Source of the DNA: Spartobacteria bacterium UBA695
GTDB lineage: Bacteria > Verrucomicrobiota > Verrucomicrobiia > Chthoniobacterales > Chthoniobacteraceae
Assembly (NCBI GenBank): GCA_002298145.1
Contig: DBMP01000017.1
Coordinates: 92,169-156,168, forward strand
Length of the DNA stretch: 64,000 nt
Reading direction: 5' to 3'
Shown here: positions 1 through 7,969 of the stretch, piece after piece
Layout: each line of letters opens with the position of its first letter
Numbering within the stretch: position 1 is the first letter of the stretch
Notes under the pieces: model-generated
What the model was told of the DNA's origin: nothing
What the model saw: only the letters and a program-made list of their open reading frames with translations
Database searches by the model: none
Translations under genes and position numbers: made by a program

Positions 1-1557
1 CGGGGCCTGCACCAGGGCGAATACCGCCTGCTCTACTGCGCACCCGAGCGCCTGATGCTTTCCGGCATGCTGGAGGACCTCCAGAAATGGAATGTGAGCC
101 TGATTGCCATCGACGAAGCCCACTGTATTAGTGAATGGGGGCACGATTTCCGGCCTGAGTACCGGCAGCTCTCCGGGCTGCGGGAGCTTTTCCCCGGCGT
201 CCCCATCCTGGCCTTGACCGCCACGGCTACCGAGCGCGTTCGCGATGACATCCTCCGCCAGCTCTGCTTCGAGGACGCCCACACCTACGTCGCCAGCTTC
301 AACCGCCCCAACCTCACCTACCGCGTCATTCCCCGCAGTCAGCCTCAGCGCCAAGTGCGTGACTTCGTTCGCCAGCGGCGCGGCGAGAGCGGCATCGTCT
401 ACTGCTTCAGCCGGAAAGCCGCCGAAAGCGTTGCCGAACACCTCACCAAAGATGGCATCCGCGCCCTTCCCTACCACGCCGGCCTCAGCGCCGAGGAGCG
501 GGATCGCAATCAAACCCTCTTCCTTCGCGACGAAGTGCGCGTCATCGCCGCCACCGTTGCCTTTGGCATGGGGATCAACAAACCCAACGTCCGCTACGTC
601 ATCCACTACGATCTGCCCAAGAACATCGAGGGGTACTACCAGGAAACCGGTCGCGCCGGGCGCGACGGCTTGCCCAGCGAATGTCTCCTGCTCTTTAGCG
701 CCGCCGATGTTGTCAAACAGACGAGCTTCATCGACGAAAAACCGACCGAGCAGGAACAGGAGATCGCCCGCGAGCAGCTTCGCCAGATGGTCCACTACGC
801 CGAGACCTCCGAATGTCGCCGCACCGCTCTGCTGCGCTACTTCGGCGAGGATTGGCCCACCCACCCGGCCACCCAGCCTTGCGGCGGTTGCGACAACTGC
901 CTGGAGCCCCGCGAAACCTTCGACGGCACCCTCGCCGCCCAGAAACTTCTCTCCTGCGTCATCCGGCTGCGGCAGAAATCTGGCTTTAGCTTTGGCCTCA
1001 ACCAGATCGTTGACGTCCTGTGCGGTGCCGATACCGACCTCATTCGCAAATGGGGCCACCAGAGCGTCACCACCTACGGCATCGGCACCGAAATGAAGCG
1101 CCCCCAGTGGCAGGCCATCGGGCGCGAATTGATCCGCCTGGGCTTCCTCCAGCAGACCGGCGGCAAATACGCCGTCATCGAAATCACCGCCGAAGGCCTC
1201 AGCGCCCTCAAAGCGCGCCAGCAGATCATGCTCACCAAACCGGCCGAGGTCAAAGCCGAGAAGCGTAGGCGCACCGGCGAAATCCCGTGCGACGAAGGGC
1301 TTTTCGATCGCCTGCGGGGCCTACGTCGCCGCTTGGCCGACGAAAAAGACGTCCCGGCGTACATCATCTTCTCCGACGTCGCCCTGAGGGAAATGGCCAA
1401 CCGGTACCCGGCCACCCCGGAAGAATTCGCGACCATCTCGGGCGTAGGCAGTCAGAAACTGGAGCAATACAGCGAAGCCTTCCTGGACGAAATCGCCGCC
1501 TACCTACGAACCTACCCCAAGCAGGTTTTTGAAGACTCCCTGAGCGCGATTGGGTAG
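1..1557 (+). CDS. recQ: ATP-dependent DNA helicase RecQ (5' end outside window)
   Basis: RecQ is a 3'-5' helicase acting in recombination and replication-fork repair. The reading frame is open from base 1 and already shows conserved RecQ sequence (YCAPERL) before the first ATG at 55, so the gene starts upstream of the window. Seen in order: the DEAH box (AIDEAHCISEWGHDFRPEY), motif III (LTATAT), the second RecA-like domain ending in motif VI (QETGRAGRDG), the four-cysteine zinc site (SEC...CGGCDNC), an RQC winged-helix region and a C-terminal HRDC domain (from about LFDRLRGLRRRLADE). The gene stands alone, followed by a tRNA gene. The assignment is firm; only the N-terminal helicase motifs (I, Ia) are missing because of the window edge. 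Confidence 0.95.
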   Translation, partial: RGLHQGEYRLLYCAPERLMLSGMLEDLQKWNVSLIAIDEAHCISEWGHDFRPEYRQLSGLRELFPGVPILALTATATERVRDDILRQLCFEDAHTYVASFNRPNLTYRVIPRSQPQRQVRDFVRQRRGESGIVYCFSRKAAESVAEHLTKDGIRALPYHAGLSAEERDRNQTLFLRDEVRVIAATVAFGMGINKPNVRYVIHYDLPKNIEGYYQETGRAGRDGLPSECLLLFSAADVVKQTSFIDEKPTEQEQEIAREQLRQMVHYAETSECRRTALLRYFGEDWPTHPATQPCGGCDNCLEPRETFDGTLAAQKLLSCVIRLRQKSGFSFGLNQIVDVLCGADTDLIRKWGHQSVTTYGIGTEMKRPQWQAIGRELIRLGFLQQTGGKYAVIEITAEGLSALKARQQIMLTKPAEVKAEKRRRTGEIPCDEGLFDRLRGLRRRLADEKDVPAYIIFSDVALREMANRYPATPEEFATISGVGSQKLEQYSEAFLDEIAAYLRTYPKQVFEDSLSAIG

Positions 1558-1677
1558 GGGGTGGAGAGAAAAAACGGGCGCTCGCCAGAGAAGAAGCGGC
1601 AAAAAGCGGAAGAAAATGCGAAAACGGCTTGCGTTTGACGGATTTTTTGGCACTTTAGGCGTCCCTCGTTTTTTCGG

Positions 1678-1753
<76 letters not shown>

Positions 1754-2062
1754 TTTTAAGTCCTTGAGTCCAAGGCACTTGCAGTAGTCGATTTTCAGCT
1801 GCACCATAAACTGCACCAAGAAAATTTTTCAGGAGGGATCAGAAACGATGTGGCTCGCGCCGATTCGTCCGTCTACCCGCCTTCGATAATTTACTCCCTG
1901 CGAATGCCCCGTATACCCCTTTTTGAGGAACTCCCCTTTGAGGACTGCGCGGCAGGTGCCAACGCCAACAGGGATGTTTTTTCGAACCAGGTCAGCCATG
2001 GGGTGTAAAGGGGCCCGCACAACTCGCGTGACAACGTCCGCTGGCGCGGAGATATTCCGGTC
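1754..2062. other. Gene-free stretch after tRNA-Phe with a short direct repeat
   Basis: No convincing gene is seen between the tRNA and the decayed MBL-fold gene. A direct repeat CTGCACCA-TAAA-CTGCACCA lies at 1799-1818, about 45 bp past the tRNA 3' end. Sites downstream of tRNA genes often receive integrating elements, so this may be the scar of an attachment site, but no integrase or second att copy is visible next to it. The short open frames here have no recognisable similarity. Confidence 0.35.
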
Positions 2063-2489
2063 GTGAACAAGACGCAGGTCAAGGTCCGTTACCGTCGCGG
2101 CGTAGAGCTACCCGACCATGGACTGTGGCTGGACCCTCGGGAGCCCCGCTCCCTCGCATTTGTATCGCACGCGCACAGCGACCACATAGGACGGCACAAG
2201 GAGATCATCCTCTCGGCTGGAACAGCCCGCTTGATGCGGGAACGGCTCCCAGGGGAAAGCTTGGAACACATTGTGCCTTTTAGCACCCCGTTCGAGTTGC
2301 CATGCCTTCCCGGCATCGTCTTGCGCCTCCTCCCGGCGGGACATGTCTTTTGGTTCAGCCCAGCTCCACCTGAAGATGGAGCTGGGTACTCTGCTGTAAA
2401 GCGGCGATTTCAAGCTCCAATCGGGGCGCTGGCACGCAGATACCAACCTGGGCGACATTCGCGCGCTGGGGGACCACAAGGCACTTTGA
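2063..2489 (+). pseudogene. Decayed MBL-fold RNA-processing-type exonuclease fragment
   Basis: The first about 90 residues look like the N-terminus of a metallo-beta-lactamase-fold exonuclease of the DNA-ligase-associated/YSH1 type, with the metal-binding motif FVSHAHSDHIGRH. The family continues after the LLPAGH motif with GHxxGSAQ and then SGDFKL. Here an extra T at about 2348-2351 shifts the frame. The lost sequence (SAQLHLKMELGTLL, stop, SGDFKLQSGR, then NLGDIRALGDHK) is readable in the shifted frame with TAA at 2397-2399, where the family would have a residue before SGDF, and TGA at 2487. The rest of the domain is missing, and the convergent oxidoreductase gene begins 30 bp on. The gene is inactive as it stands. 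Confidence 0.75.
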
Positions 2490-2519
2490 TATTTTCTGCA
2501 ATGTGTGGTCGGGTAATGC

Positions 2520-3866
2520 CTAACCGGCCCATTCGTCCAGGTTGAGCATTTCGTCGACTTTTACCGGCAAGCCTGTGGCAATGGCTCGGTTGGCTGCGAT
2601 GCCTGTTAGGATTGAGCGTGCGCCGTCGATGTGATTCGCGGCCCGGTTGAGCGGGTCTTCCGGAGCTCGCTCGCCAAAAATTGCTTCCAGCATTATCGGG
2701 TCTCCGCCGCCGTGGCCTCCGTTGCTTTCGGGAATGGGCACAATTTGCGGTTTTGCAAATAGCGGGAGAAGAAGGATTTGTTCTGAACTGGAAGTGCCTT
2801 CTCCAAGGTTCCCGTCCTGGGCGTTGATGTAGGAGGATTCTTGATGGTTAATCTCGATGCGGCCTTTGGTGCCACTGAATGCGACGCGATAACCTTCCCA
2901 AGCGGCGTAGGCATGCAGGCTATAGCTCATTTGAGCGCCTGACTTATACCGCACTAGTACGTTCATTGTGTCTTCGATGCTGATGCCGTCGTCAAAGACA
3001 CTTTTATCGCGGTGGTAGCCGTCTGCGGATTCCGTATCGAGGTAGAGTCCTTTTAGGTTTTCTGAGGAGCGGAGGTCCAGGGCGAAGGGGTCGCTCTTGA
3101 CGTCGGGGCGGTCGGTGGTGCCTCGGTCGTAGAAGGTGGTGACGCCGCGGTTTTCCGCATTTTCTTTTCCGTAGAAGGCGAGGTTCCCAAAGGCAAATAC
3201 GGTTTCGGGGGAACTCCCAAGCCACCAGTTGATGAGGTCGAAATGGTGGGTTGCTTTGTGAACCATCAAGCCGCCGGAATTCCGCTTGTCTCGATGCCAG
3301 CGCCGAAAGTAGTCCGCGCCGTGGTTGGTATCCAGGAGCCATTCGAAGTGAACGGATTTTACTTCGCCGATGGTTCCGGACTGAATCAATTCTTTTACTT
3401 TGCTCCGTATGGGCGCGTAGCGGTAGTTGAAGGTGACTCGCAGGCGGCGCCCGGTATGTTTTACGGTGTCCAGGATTTGCCTGCACTTTTCGGCATCGAC
3501 GGTGAGCGGTTTTTCGGTGATGACATCGCAGCCGAGTTCCATGGCGCGGATGATGTAGCGATGATGGGTGCGATCAACGGTGGTGACGATGACGCAGTCC
3601 GGCTTGGTTTCGGCGATCATTCGGTCGAAATCGGCGGCGAGATATTTCGGCACCGGGGCGGCTCCCGCTTTGGCGATTTCGCAGTTGTAGTAATCCATGC
3701 GCAACGAATTGACGTCGCAGAATGCGGCGATTTCGCTTGTCTCGCGATAGACGGTGGTTAGCGCGTTGATGAACATCCAGGAGCGCCCGCCGGTTCCTAC
3801 AATGGCATAGCGGCGTTTGCTGGATTGGGTGCGGCTTTCAGGTTGGGGAGAACTTGATTGGTTCAT
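2520..3866 (-). CDS. Gfo/Idh/MocA-family NAD(P)-dependent oxidoreductase
   Basis: A 448-residue cytoplasmic protein of the Gfo/Idh/MocA family, which oxidises or reduces sugars and sugar derivatives using NAD(P). The Rossmann nucleotide-binding turn is at about residues 21-30 (AIVGTGGRSW) and the family signature TEKPLTVDAEKCR at about 117. The catalytic half carries the KATHHFDLINWW segment, which supplies the usual His. It is the last gene of a minus-strand run after the GH38 mannosidase and HAD phosphatase. An 88-bp gap separates it from the HAD gene, and that gap holds one copy of the 33-bp repeated block, so it may also have its own promoter. The substrate cannot be read from sequence; a mannose- or hexose-derived sugar is a guess from context. 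Confidence 0.9.
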   Translation of the reverse strand: MNQSSSPQPESRTQSSKRRYAIVGTGGRSWMFINALTTVYRETSEIAAFCDVNSLRMDYYNCEIAKAGAAPVPKYLAADFDRMIAETKPDCVIVTTVDRTHHRYIIRAMELGCDVITEKPLTVDAEKCRQILDTVKHTGRRLRVTFNYRYAPIRSKVKELIQSGTIGEVKSVHFEWLLDTNHGADYFRRWHRDKRNSGGLMVHKATHHFDLINWWLGSSPETVFAFGNLAFYGKENAENRGVTTFYDRGTTDRPDVKSDPFALDLRSSENLKGLYLDTESADGYHRDKSVFDDGISIEDTMNVLVRYKSGAQMSYSLHAYAAWEGYRVAFSGTKGRIEINHQESSYINAQDGNLGEGTSSSEQILLLPLFAKPQIVPIPESNGGHGGGDPIMLEAIFGERAPEDPLNRAANHIDGARSILTGIAANRAIATGLPVKVDEMLNLDEWAG

Positions 3867-3925
3867 AGGGAAGGGAGGTTTGATTTGGTTGAAAAGTAGT
3901 CTTCTGTTTCCGGTGCGGATATAGA

Positions 3926-3959
3926 CAGAACGCCCGGATATTTGACTTTTCCGCTCAGG
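3926..3959 (-). promoter_or_regulatory. Repeated 33-bp regulatory block, copy 1
   Basis: This segment matches the block at 7801-7833 at 25 of 33 positions; the best-kept core is ATTTGACYTTTCCGCYCA. It overlaps the last codons of the HAD gene and lies about 60-90 bp upstream of the oxidoreductase start. A sequence repeated upstream of functionally linked genes suggests a transcription-factor operator; the factor is unknown. Confidence 0.55.
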
Positions 3960-4947
3960 CTGATTTTCCGAGGATTAGCGGCAGCGCTTCCATGAGGGTG
4001 CCGACTTTTCCGGAGAGGAATGGATTGGAGCCGCTGCGGTCGATGTTGCCGCCGGTGAGGCCTAAGGCGGCGAACCCGGCAAGCCGAATGGAGACGACGC
4101 CTGCGCCGGAGTCCTCCATGCCGATGACGCGGTGGCGTCGCGAGGGGTTGATGCCGAGGCCGACGCGGGCGGTTTCGGCGTAGAGCCATGGGTGGGGCTT
4201 GGGCTCCAGTTCGCCGAGTGTCCCGGCCTGGCCCTTGCGGATGGCGTGCCCGGCGCTGATGATGGCGTCGTAAAATTCGAGCGGATCGCCCATTTTCAGT
4301 GTGCGGAAGGCGGAGAGGATTTCCGGCCAGGCTTTTTCGTACAATCCGGAGGTGACGAGGCCTATTTTGATCCCGTTTTCTTTGAGCTTGTAGAGGAATT
4401 CGTCGAGGCCAGGAGCGGGTTCGAAGGCGTTGGGCCGTCCGCGCCCGGCTATAATCTCGGCCATTTCGTGGTGGACGATGTCGAAGTAGTGGCAGCGGGC
4501 TTCTTCGACGGTTTTATTCGGGCAATACTTCCGGACGCAGTAGCTCAAATGCTCGCTGACTGAGTGGCCGGAGACGTGCGGTTCGTCTGCTGCTTCGAGC
4601 TGAAATTTTGCGTTGCCCAGCAGCCGGGCTGTGGTTTGTTCGATGACCCAGATCCAGAAATGTTCGCTATGGACGCTGGTGCCGTCCAGGTCCATCAAGA
4701 CGGCTTCCGCCGGACCTTCGAAGGTGGCGGGTTCCAGCGGGTAGAGGGCCGGGTAGCCCATTTTGGAGTTGATGTAGACGAGGGTTTTCTGCTCGAAAAC
4801 GATCAGCTCTGCCACGCGATCTTGCGGGGTGTAGATGGCTTGTACGCCTTCCTCTCCGATGCGGAAAAGGCCGTTCCCGGCGGTTTCGAGAGGGATGAAG
4901 TCGCGGGCCAGCGTTTCGGGGTCCGAGGTGATTCCGGGGAGGTTCAT
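3955..4947 (-). CDS. HAD-superfamily phosphatase / phosphoglucomutase-like hydrolase
   Basis: A 330-residue protein whose C-terminal two thirds is a HAD hydrolase. Motif I is MDLDGT at about 85-90 with the two catalytic Asp residues (D86, D88), motif II is GLVTSGLY, and the late motif GMEDSGAGVVSIRLAGF is typical of the beta-phosphoglucomutase/HAD-IA group. The first about 80 residues are an extra domain I do not recognise. Its start overlaps the mannosidase stop (TAATG), so the two are probably translationally coupled. From the family and the neighbours it likely dephosphorylates or isomerises a sugar phosphate released by the pathway; the substrate is unknown. Confidence 0.85.
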   Translation of the reverse strand: MNLPGITSDPETLARDFIPLETAGNGLFRIGEEGVQAIYTPQDRVAELIVFEQKTLVYINSKMGYPALYPLEPATFEGPAEAVLMDLDGTSVHSEHFWIWVIEQTTARLLGNAKFQLEAADEPHVSGHSVSEHLSYCVRKYCPNKTVEEARCHYFDIVHHEMAEIIAGRGRPNAFEPAPGLDEFLYKLKENGIKIGLVTSGLYEKAWPEILSAFRTLKMGDPLEFYDAIISAGHAIRKGQAGTLGELEPKPHPWLYAETARVGLGINPSRRHRVIGMEDSGAGVVSIRLAGFAALGLTGGNIDRSGSNPFLSGKVGTLMEALPLILGKSA

Positions 4948-7733
4948 TAGGCGAGGTGCAGGCGGAGGGTGACGATTTTTTTGGCTTCGACGGAGAGCGC
5001 CAGTTGGTTGCCCGCAGGTTGCAGGTCGGCGATGGGGCTTTCGTCCATTCGGCTGCGGGTCGCTTTGGCAATGCAGCGGTTGAAGGCGAGCGTGGTGGGT
5101 TGGGTGGTTGTTGCCGGGTTGAAGAGGCGCACGATGAGCCCATCGCCGTCCTCGGCTTGTTTGACCGCGCTGACGTGCAGGAGGGTGTTATCCAATGTGA
5201 ATAGGCCGCCCTCATGCGGTAGCGTGCCGTGGCCGCGCCCGGTCATGATGAGGCGCAGCGGTTCGTTGGCTTGCGTGGCTTCGGTGAGGAGCGCGTTCTG
5301 CTGCCAGTCGCCCGCTCCGGCGAAGATCGAGTAGGCGAAGGTCTGCTTGCCGAGGCACTGGATGCCTTCATCGGGAAGCTCGGTGACTTTCTCTTCGCTG
5401 ACGGCCAGCTTGATGCGGCAGGCGCGCAGGAGGGTTAGCGAAAGGGTGCGCGCGTCGTCCTCAAGTACCTCGTATTCGAAGAGGCCTTTGGGAAGGATGG
5501 CCAGGCAGTCGCGGCCGTCGTCCAGGCTGGCAAAGGTTTGCAGCGGTTGCGCGCCGAAGGCTTCCTCGACCCAGCCGGTGGAGTCGGGAAGGGCGATGGG
5601 CCGCTCGACAACGTCGAAGTGGGTGTCGGAAACGCTCTGGTTGGTCTGGATGCCGGAGGGGAGATTGGCGCGCAGGAGGTGGTCCTTGGCGGTGTTATCG
5701 AGGATGAGTGTGACTTCGAGGCGCTGTGAGCTTTTTTTGAGGCGGTACTCCACGCGCACCGGGATGCGGGTCAACTGGCTGCTGCGGCCCTTGCCGTCGC
5801 CGTAATCGACGGGCACCTCGAATCCGTACACCGCCTCGATGCAGCCGACCAGGGGGCCGTTTTCCTTGATCGAAAGTACGGCGCGGGCTCCGAGGCTGTT
5901 GTATTTGCGGTCGAACGCGGGCGCGACGTGTTTCCATGCGTTGCCGCACTCGCCCTGGCTGGTCAGGTAGTTGAGCTGTCGGTAGGTCCGGCCGGTTTTT
6001 TTGCAGGAAAGATCGACGGTGCCGTTTGCGTTGACGGTGGCGCGCAGGAATTCGTTTTCCAGCGTTGTGTCGTTGGCCGCGATGGATGCGCGTGAGCGGA
6101 GTTCCGCCGGTTCGGGCAGGATCGTGTAGGCGCGGTAGCCGAGGCCGGGCAGGTTGTTGAATTTGGCGTAAAATTTGATCCGGTTGGAAGCGACGATGCG
6201 CGGCACTTCCCAAATGCTGTCCACAAATGAGCTCGATTTTTCCGAGCTGATGGCCTGGCGCTCTACGCTGGCGTCGGACGGGGCTTCGAGCCGGGCGGCC
6301 TTGGCTTTGTAGCGGGCGGGGATTTCGAGATCGACCATTGCGATGGCGTCCCGCTCCACGGGCAGGCTGTTGAAGACGATGAGCTGCATGGCCCCTTTTT
6401 CCTGGCCCTCGGGCGAGAGGTTCCTGGCGATGTGACACAGGGCGTCTTCGGTGACGATGTCGGCGATGTCGATGGCTTTGGCGTAGCGCCCGGCCATTTC
6501 TTCGCAAACGGCATCGGGTGCGCAGCCGCCGTTGGCGTCGTGGGTGTGATTGGAAAGGAGTACCCCCCAGCCCCGGTCGAGGTAGCGCTTCGGGTAGGGC
6601 ATTCCGTAGGACGCGGCCATGGCGGCCAGGGGCTCGGCGAGGTATACCAGGGCGCCGGTAGCGGCGAAGTCTTTTTGCTTTAGGTAGGTACGGGCGCTGA
6701 CGGTGCCGGGGAAGAGGAAGGTCCACATGCCTTCCTTTAGGTAGGAGCGGCGCTCGCCTTTGAGGACGGTCATCTGGCTGCGGTCGAGGTGTTTTTCTGC
6801 TTCCTTCCAGAACCCTTCGAGGTCGGTGTGTTCGATCTCGTATTGGCCCGCGAGGAGTTCCTGCGCGTCTTTGATGATTTGGGATTCGAGGGGGTAGGCG
6901 ACGGAGATATCGTGCCCGTTCATGGCCAGGAATACGGGCGTTGTAAAGTGCCGCCCCTCGCGCTGGACCATTTCTTCTATGGCCTGCTTGAGCTTGGATT
7001 TATCGTAGGCTGCTTCCGGGGCTTGGAGGTCGAAGGAGAGATCCTCGCCCGCGAGGCCATCGGCGATGCGCACGGGTGCTTCGTCGTGCTGGTCCCAGTC
7101 GTAGTCTTTGCTAAAGAGGGCGTTGGCGGTGACGACGCGGTGTACTTGGTAATACCAGTTGTAGCGGCAGTAGATGGCGAACCGGCTGGCGGTGATTTGC
7201 GTGCCGTCCGGCGCTTCCCAGATCCACTCGGCGGGGGCTTCGTGGTGCGAGATGCCGCGGTAAAACATCATGTATTTTTGCCCAAAGTCGGCGAGGATTT
7301 GCGGGAGTTGGCCCGTCTGCCCCCACGAGGAGGGGGTGTAGGCGACGGTGCCGACTTGGCCGCCATAGCTTTCCACGGTTTTGCGGCCCCAGAGGAAATT
7401 GCGAACCAGGCTTTCCTGTCCGATGCTGAACTCCTCCGGCAGGGTATAGTAGGGCCCGAGGATCAATCGGTGCGATTTGACGAGCTCGGCGACCAATGCG
7501 CGGCGCTCCGGGCGCATTTCCAGGTAGTCGTCGATCATGATGGAATGGCCGTCCATCGTGAAGGAGGCGTAGCCGGGGTCTTTTTCCAGGATATCGAGCG
7601 TGGTATCCAGCATGGTCAGGAGGCGGCGGCGCGTTTTTTCAAACGTGCGGCGGAATTCCCGGTCCCAGTGGGTGTTGGATACGACCTTGATTTGCTTGAT
7701 GTGGGAGGCGTTCGGTTTGATAGGACAAGAAAT
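4947..7733 (-). CDS. GH38-family alpha-mannosidase (start codon uncertain)
   Basis: A GH38 alpha-mannosidase hydrolyses alpha-mannosides with a zinc-dependent retaining mechanism. The first standard start codon is ATG at 7613 (888 aa). The frame is open upstream to 7751, however, and the added part reads IKVVSNTHWDREFRRTFEKTR, which is the conserved GH38 N-terminus whose HWD supplies zinc ligands. True translation must therefore begin further up. No ATG, GTG or TTG is present there; ATT at 7733 or ATC codons at 7721, 7700 or 7691 are the only candidates, and I used 7733. Other family features are TPSSWGQTGQLPQIL and the SNHTHDANGG loop. No signal peptide is seen, so it is likely cytoplasmic. 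It heads the operon with the HAD and oxidoreductase genes. Confidence 0.85.
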   Translation of the reverse strand: MSCPIKPNASHIKQIKVVSNTHWDREFRRTFEKTRRRLLTMLDTTLDILEKDPGYASFTMDGHSIMIDDYLEMRPERRALVAELVKSHRLILGPYYTLPEEFSIGQESLVRNFLWGRKTVESYGGQVGTVAYTPSSWGQTGQLPQILADFGQKYMMFYRGISHHEAPAEWIWEAPDGTQITASRFAIYCRYNWYYQVHRVVTANALFSKDYDWDQHDEAPVRIADGLAGEDLSFDLQAPEAAYDKSKLKQAIEEMVQREGRHFTTPVFLAMNGHDISVAYPLESQIIKDAQELLAGQYEIEHTDLEGFWKEAEKHLDRSQMTVLKGERRSYLKEGMWTFLFPGTVSARTYLKQKDFAATGALVYLAEPLAAMAASYGMPYPKRYLDRGWGVLLSNHTHDANGGCAPDAVCEEMAGRYAKAIDIADIVTEDALCHIARNLSPEGQEKGAMQLIVFNSLPVERDAIAMVDLEIPARYKAKAARLEAPSDASVERQAISSEKSSSFVDSIWEVPRIVASNRIKFYAKFNNLPGLGYRAYTILPEPAELRSRASIAANDTTLENEFLRATVNANGTVDLSCKKTGRTYRQLNYLTSQGECGNAWKHVAPAFDRKYNSLGARAVLSIKENGPLVGCIEAVYGFEVPVDYGDGKGRSSQLTRIPVRVEYRLKKSSQRLEVTLILDNTAKDHLLRANLPSGIQTNQSVSDTHFDVVERPIALPDSTGWVEEAFGAQPLQTFASLDDGRDCLAILPKGLFEYEVLEDDARTLSLTLLRACRIKLAVSEEKVTELPDEGIQCLGKQTFAYSIFAGAGDWQQNALLTEATQANEPLRLIMTGRGHGTLPHEGGLFTLDNTLLHVSAVKQAEDGDGLIVRLFNPATTTQPTTLAFNRCIAKATRSRMDESPIADLQPAGNQLALSVEAKKIVTLRLHLA

Positions 7734-7969
7734 GGGTTGGGGGTTATGGGGCTAGCAGCGGAGTCAGGCTAGCGTTAGTGAGGATTAAGGCTCCATAGGT
7801 GAAACGCTCAGAAATTTGACCTTTCCGCCCATTGTGAAGTCTCCCAGGCCCGCAATCTGGGCGAAAATATCAAGAGGAAGGGCGTTTCTCCCATGGTAAA
7901 TCCGAGGCGCGTATTTATAGTGCTGGCGTTGTTCAAACCGTAAATTCCCTCCCGAGCAATTTCCCCACA
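7734..7969. promoter_or_regulatory. Divergent intergenic region with repeated block copy 2 (7801-7833)
   Basis: This gap separates the minus-strand GH38 operon from the plus-strand 1235-aa secreted protein and must hold the promoters for both. Bases 7801-7833 match the block at 3927-3959 (25 of 33) and, read on the opposite strand, the block at 11687-11719 (24 of 33). The rest shows no gene I can support. Confidence 0.55.
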
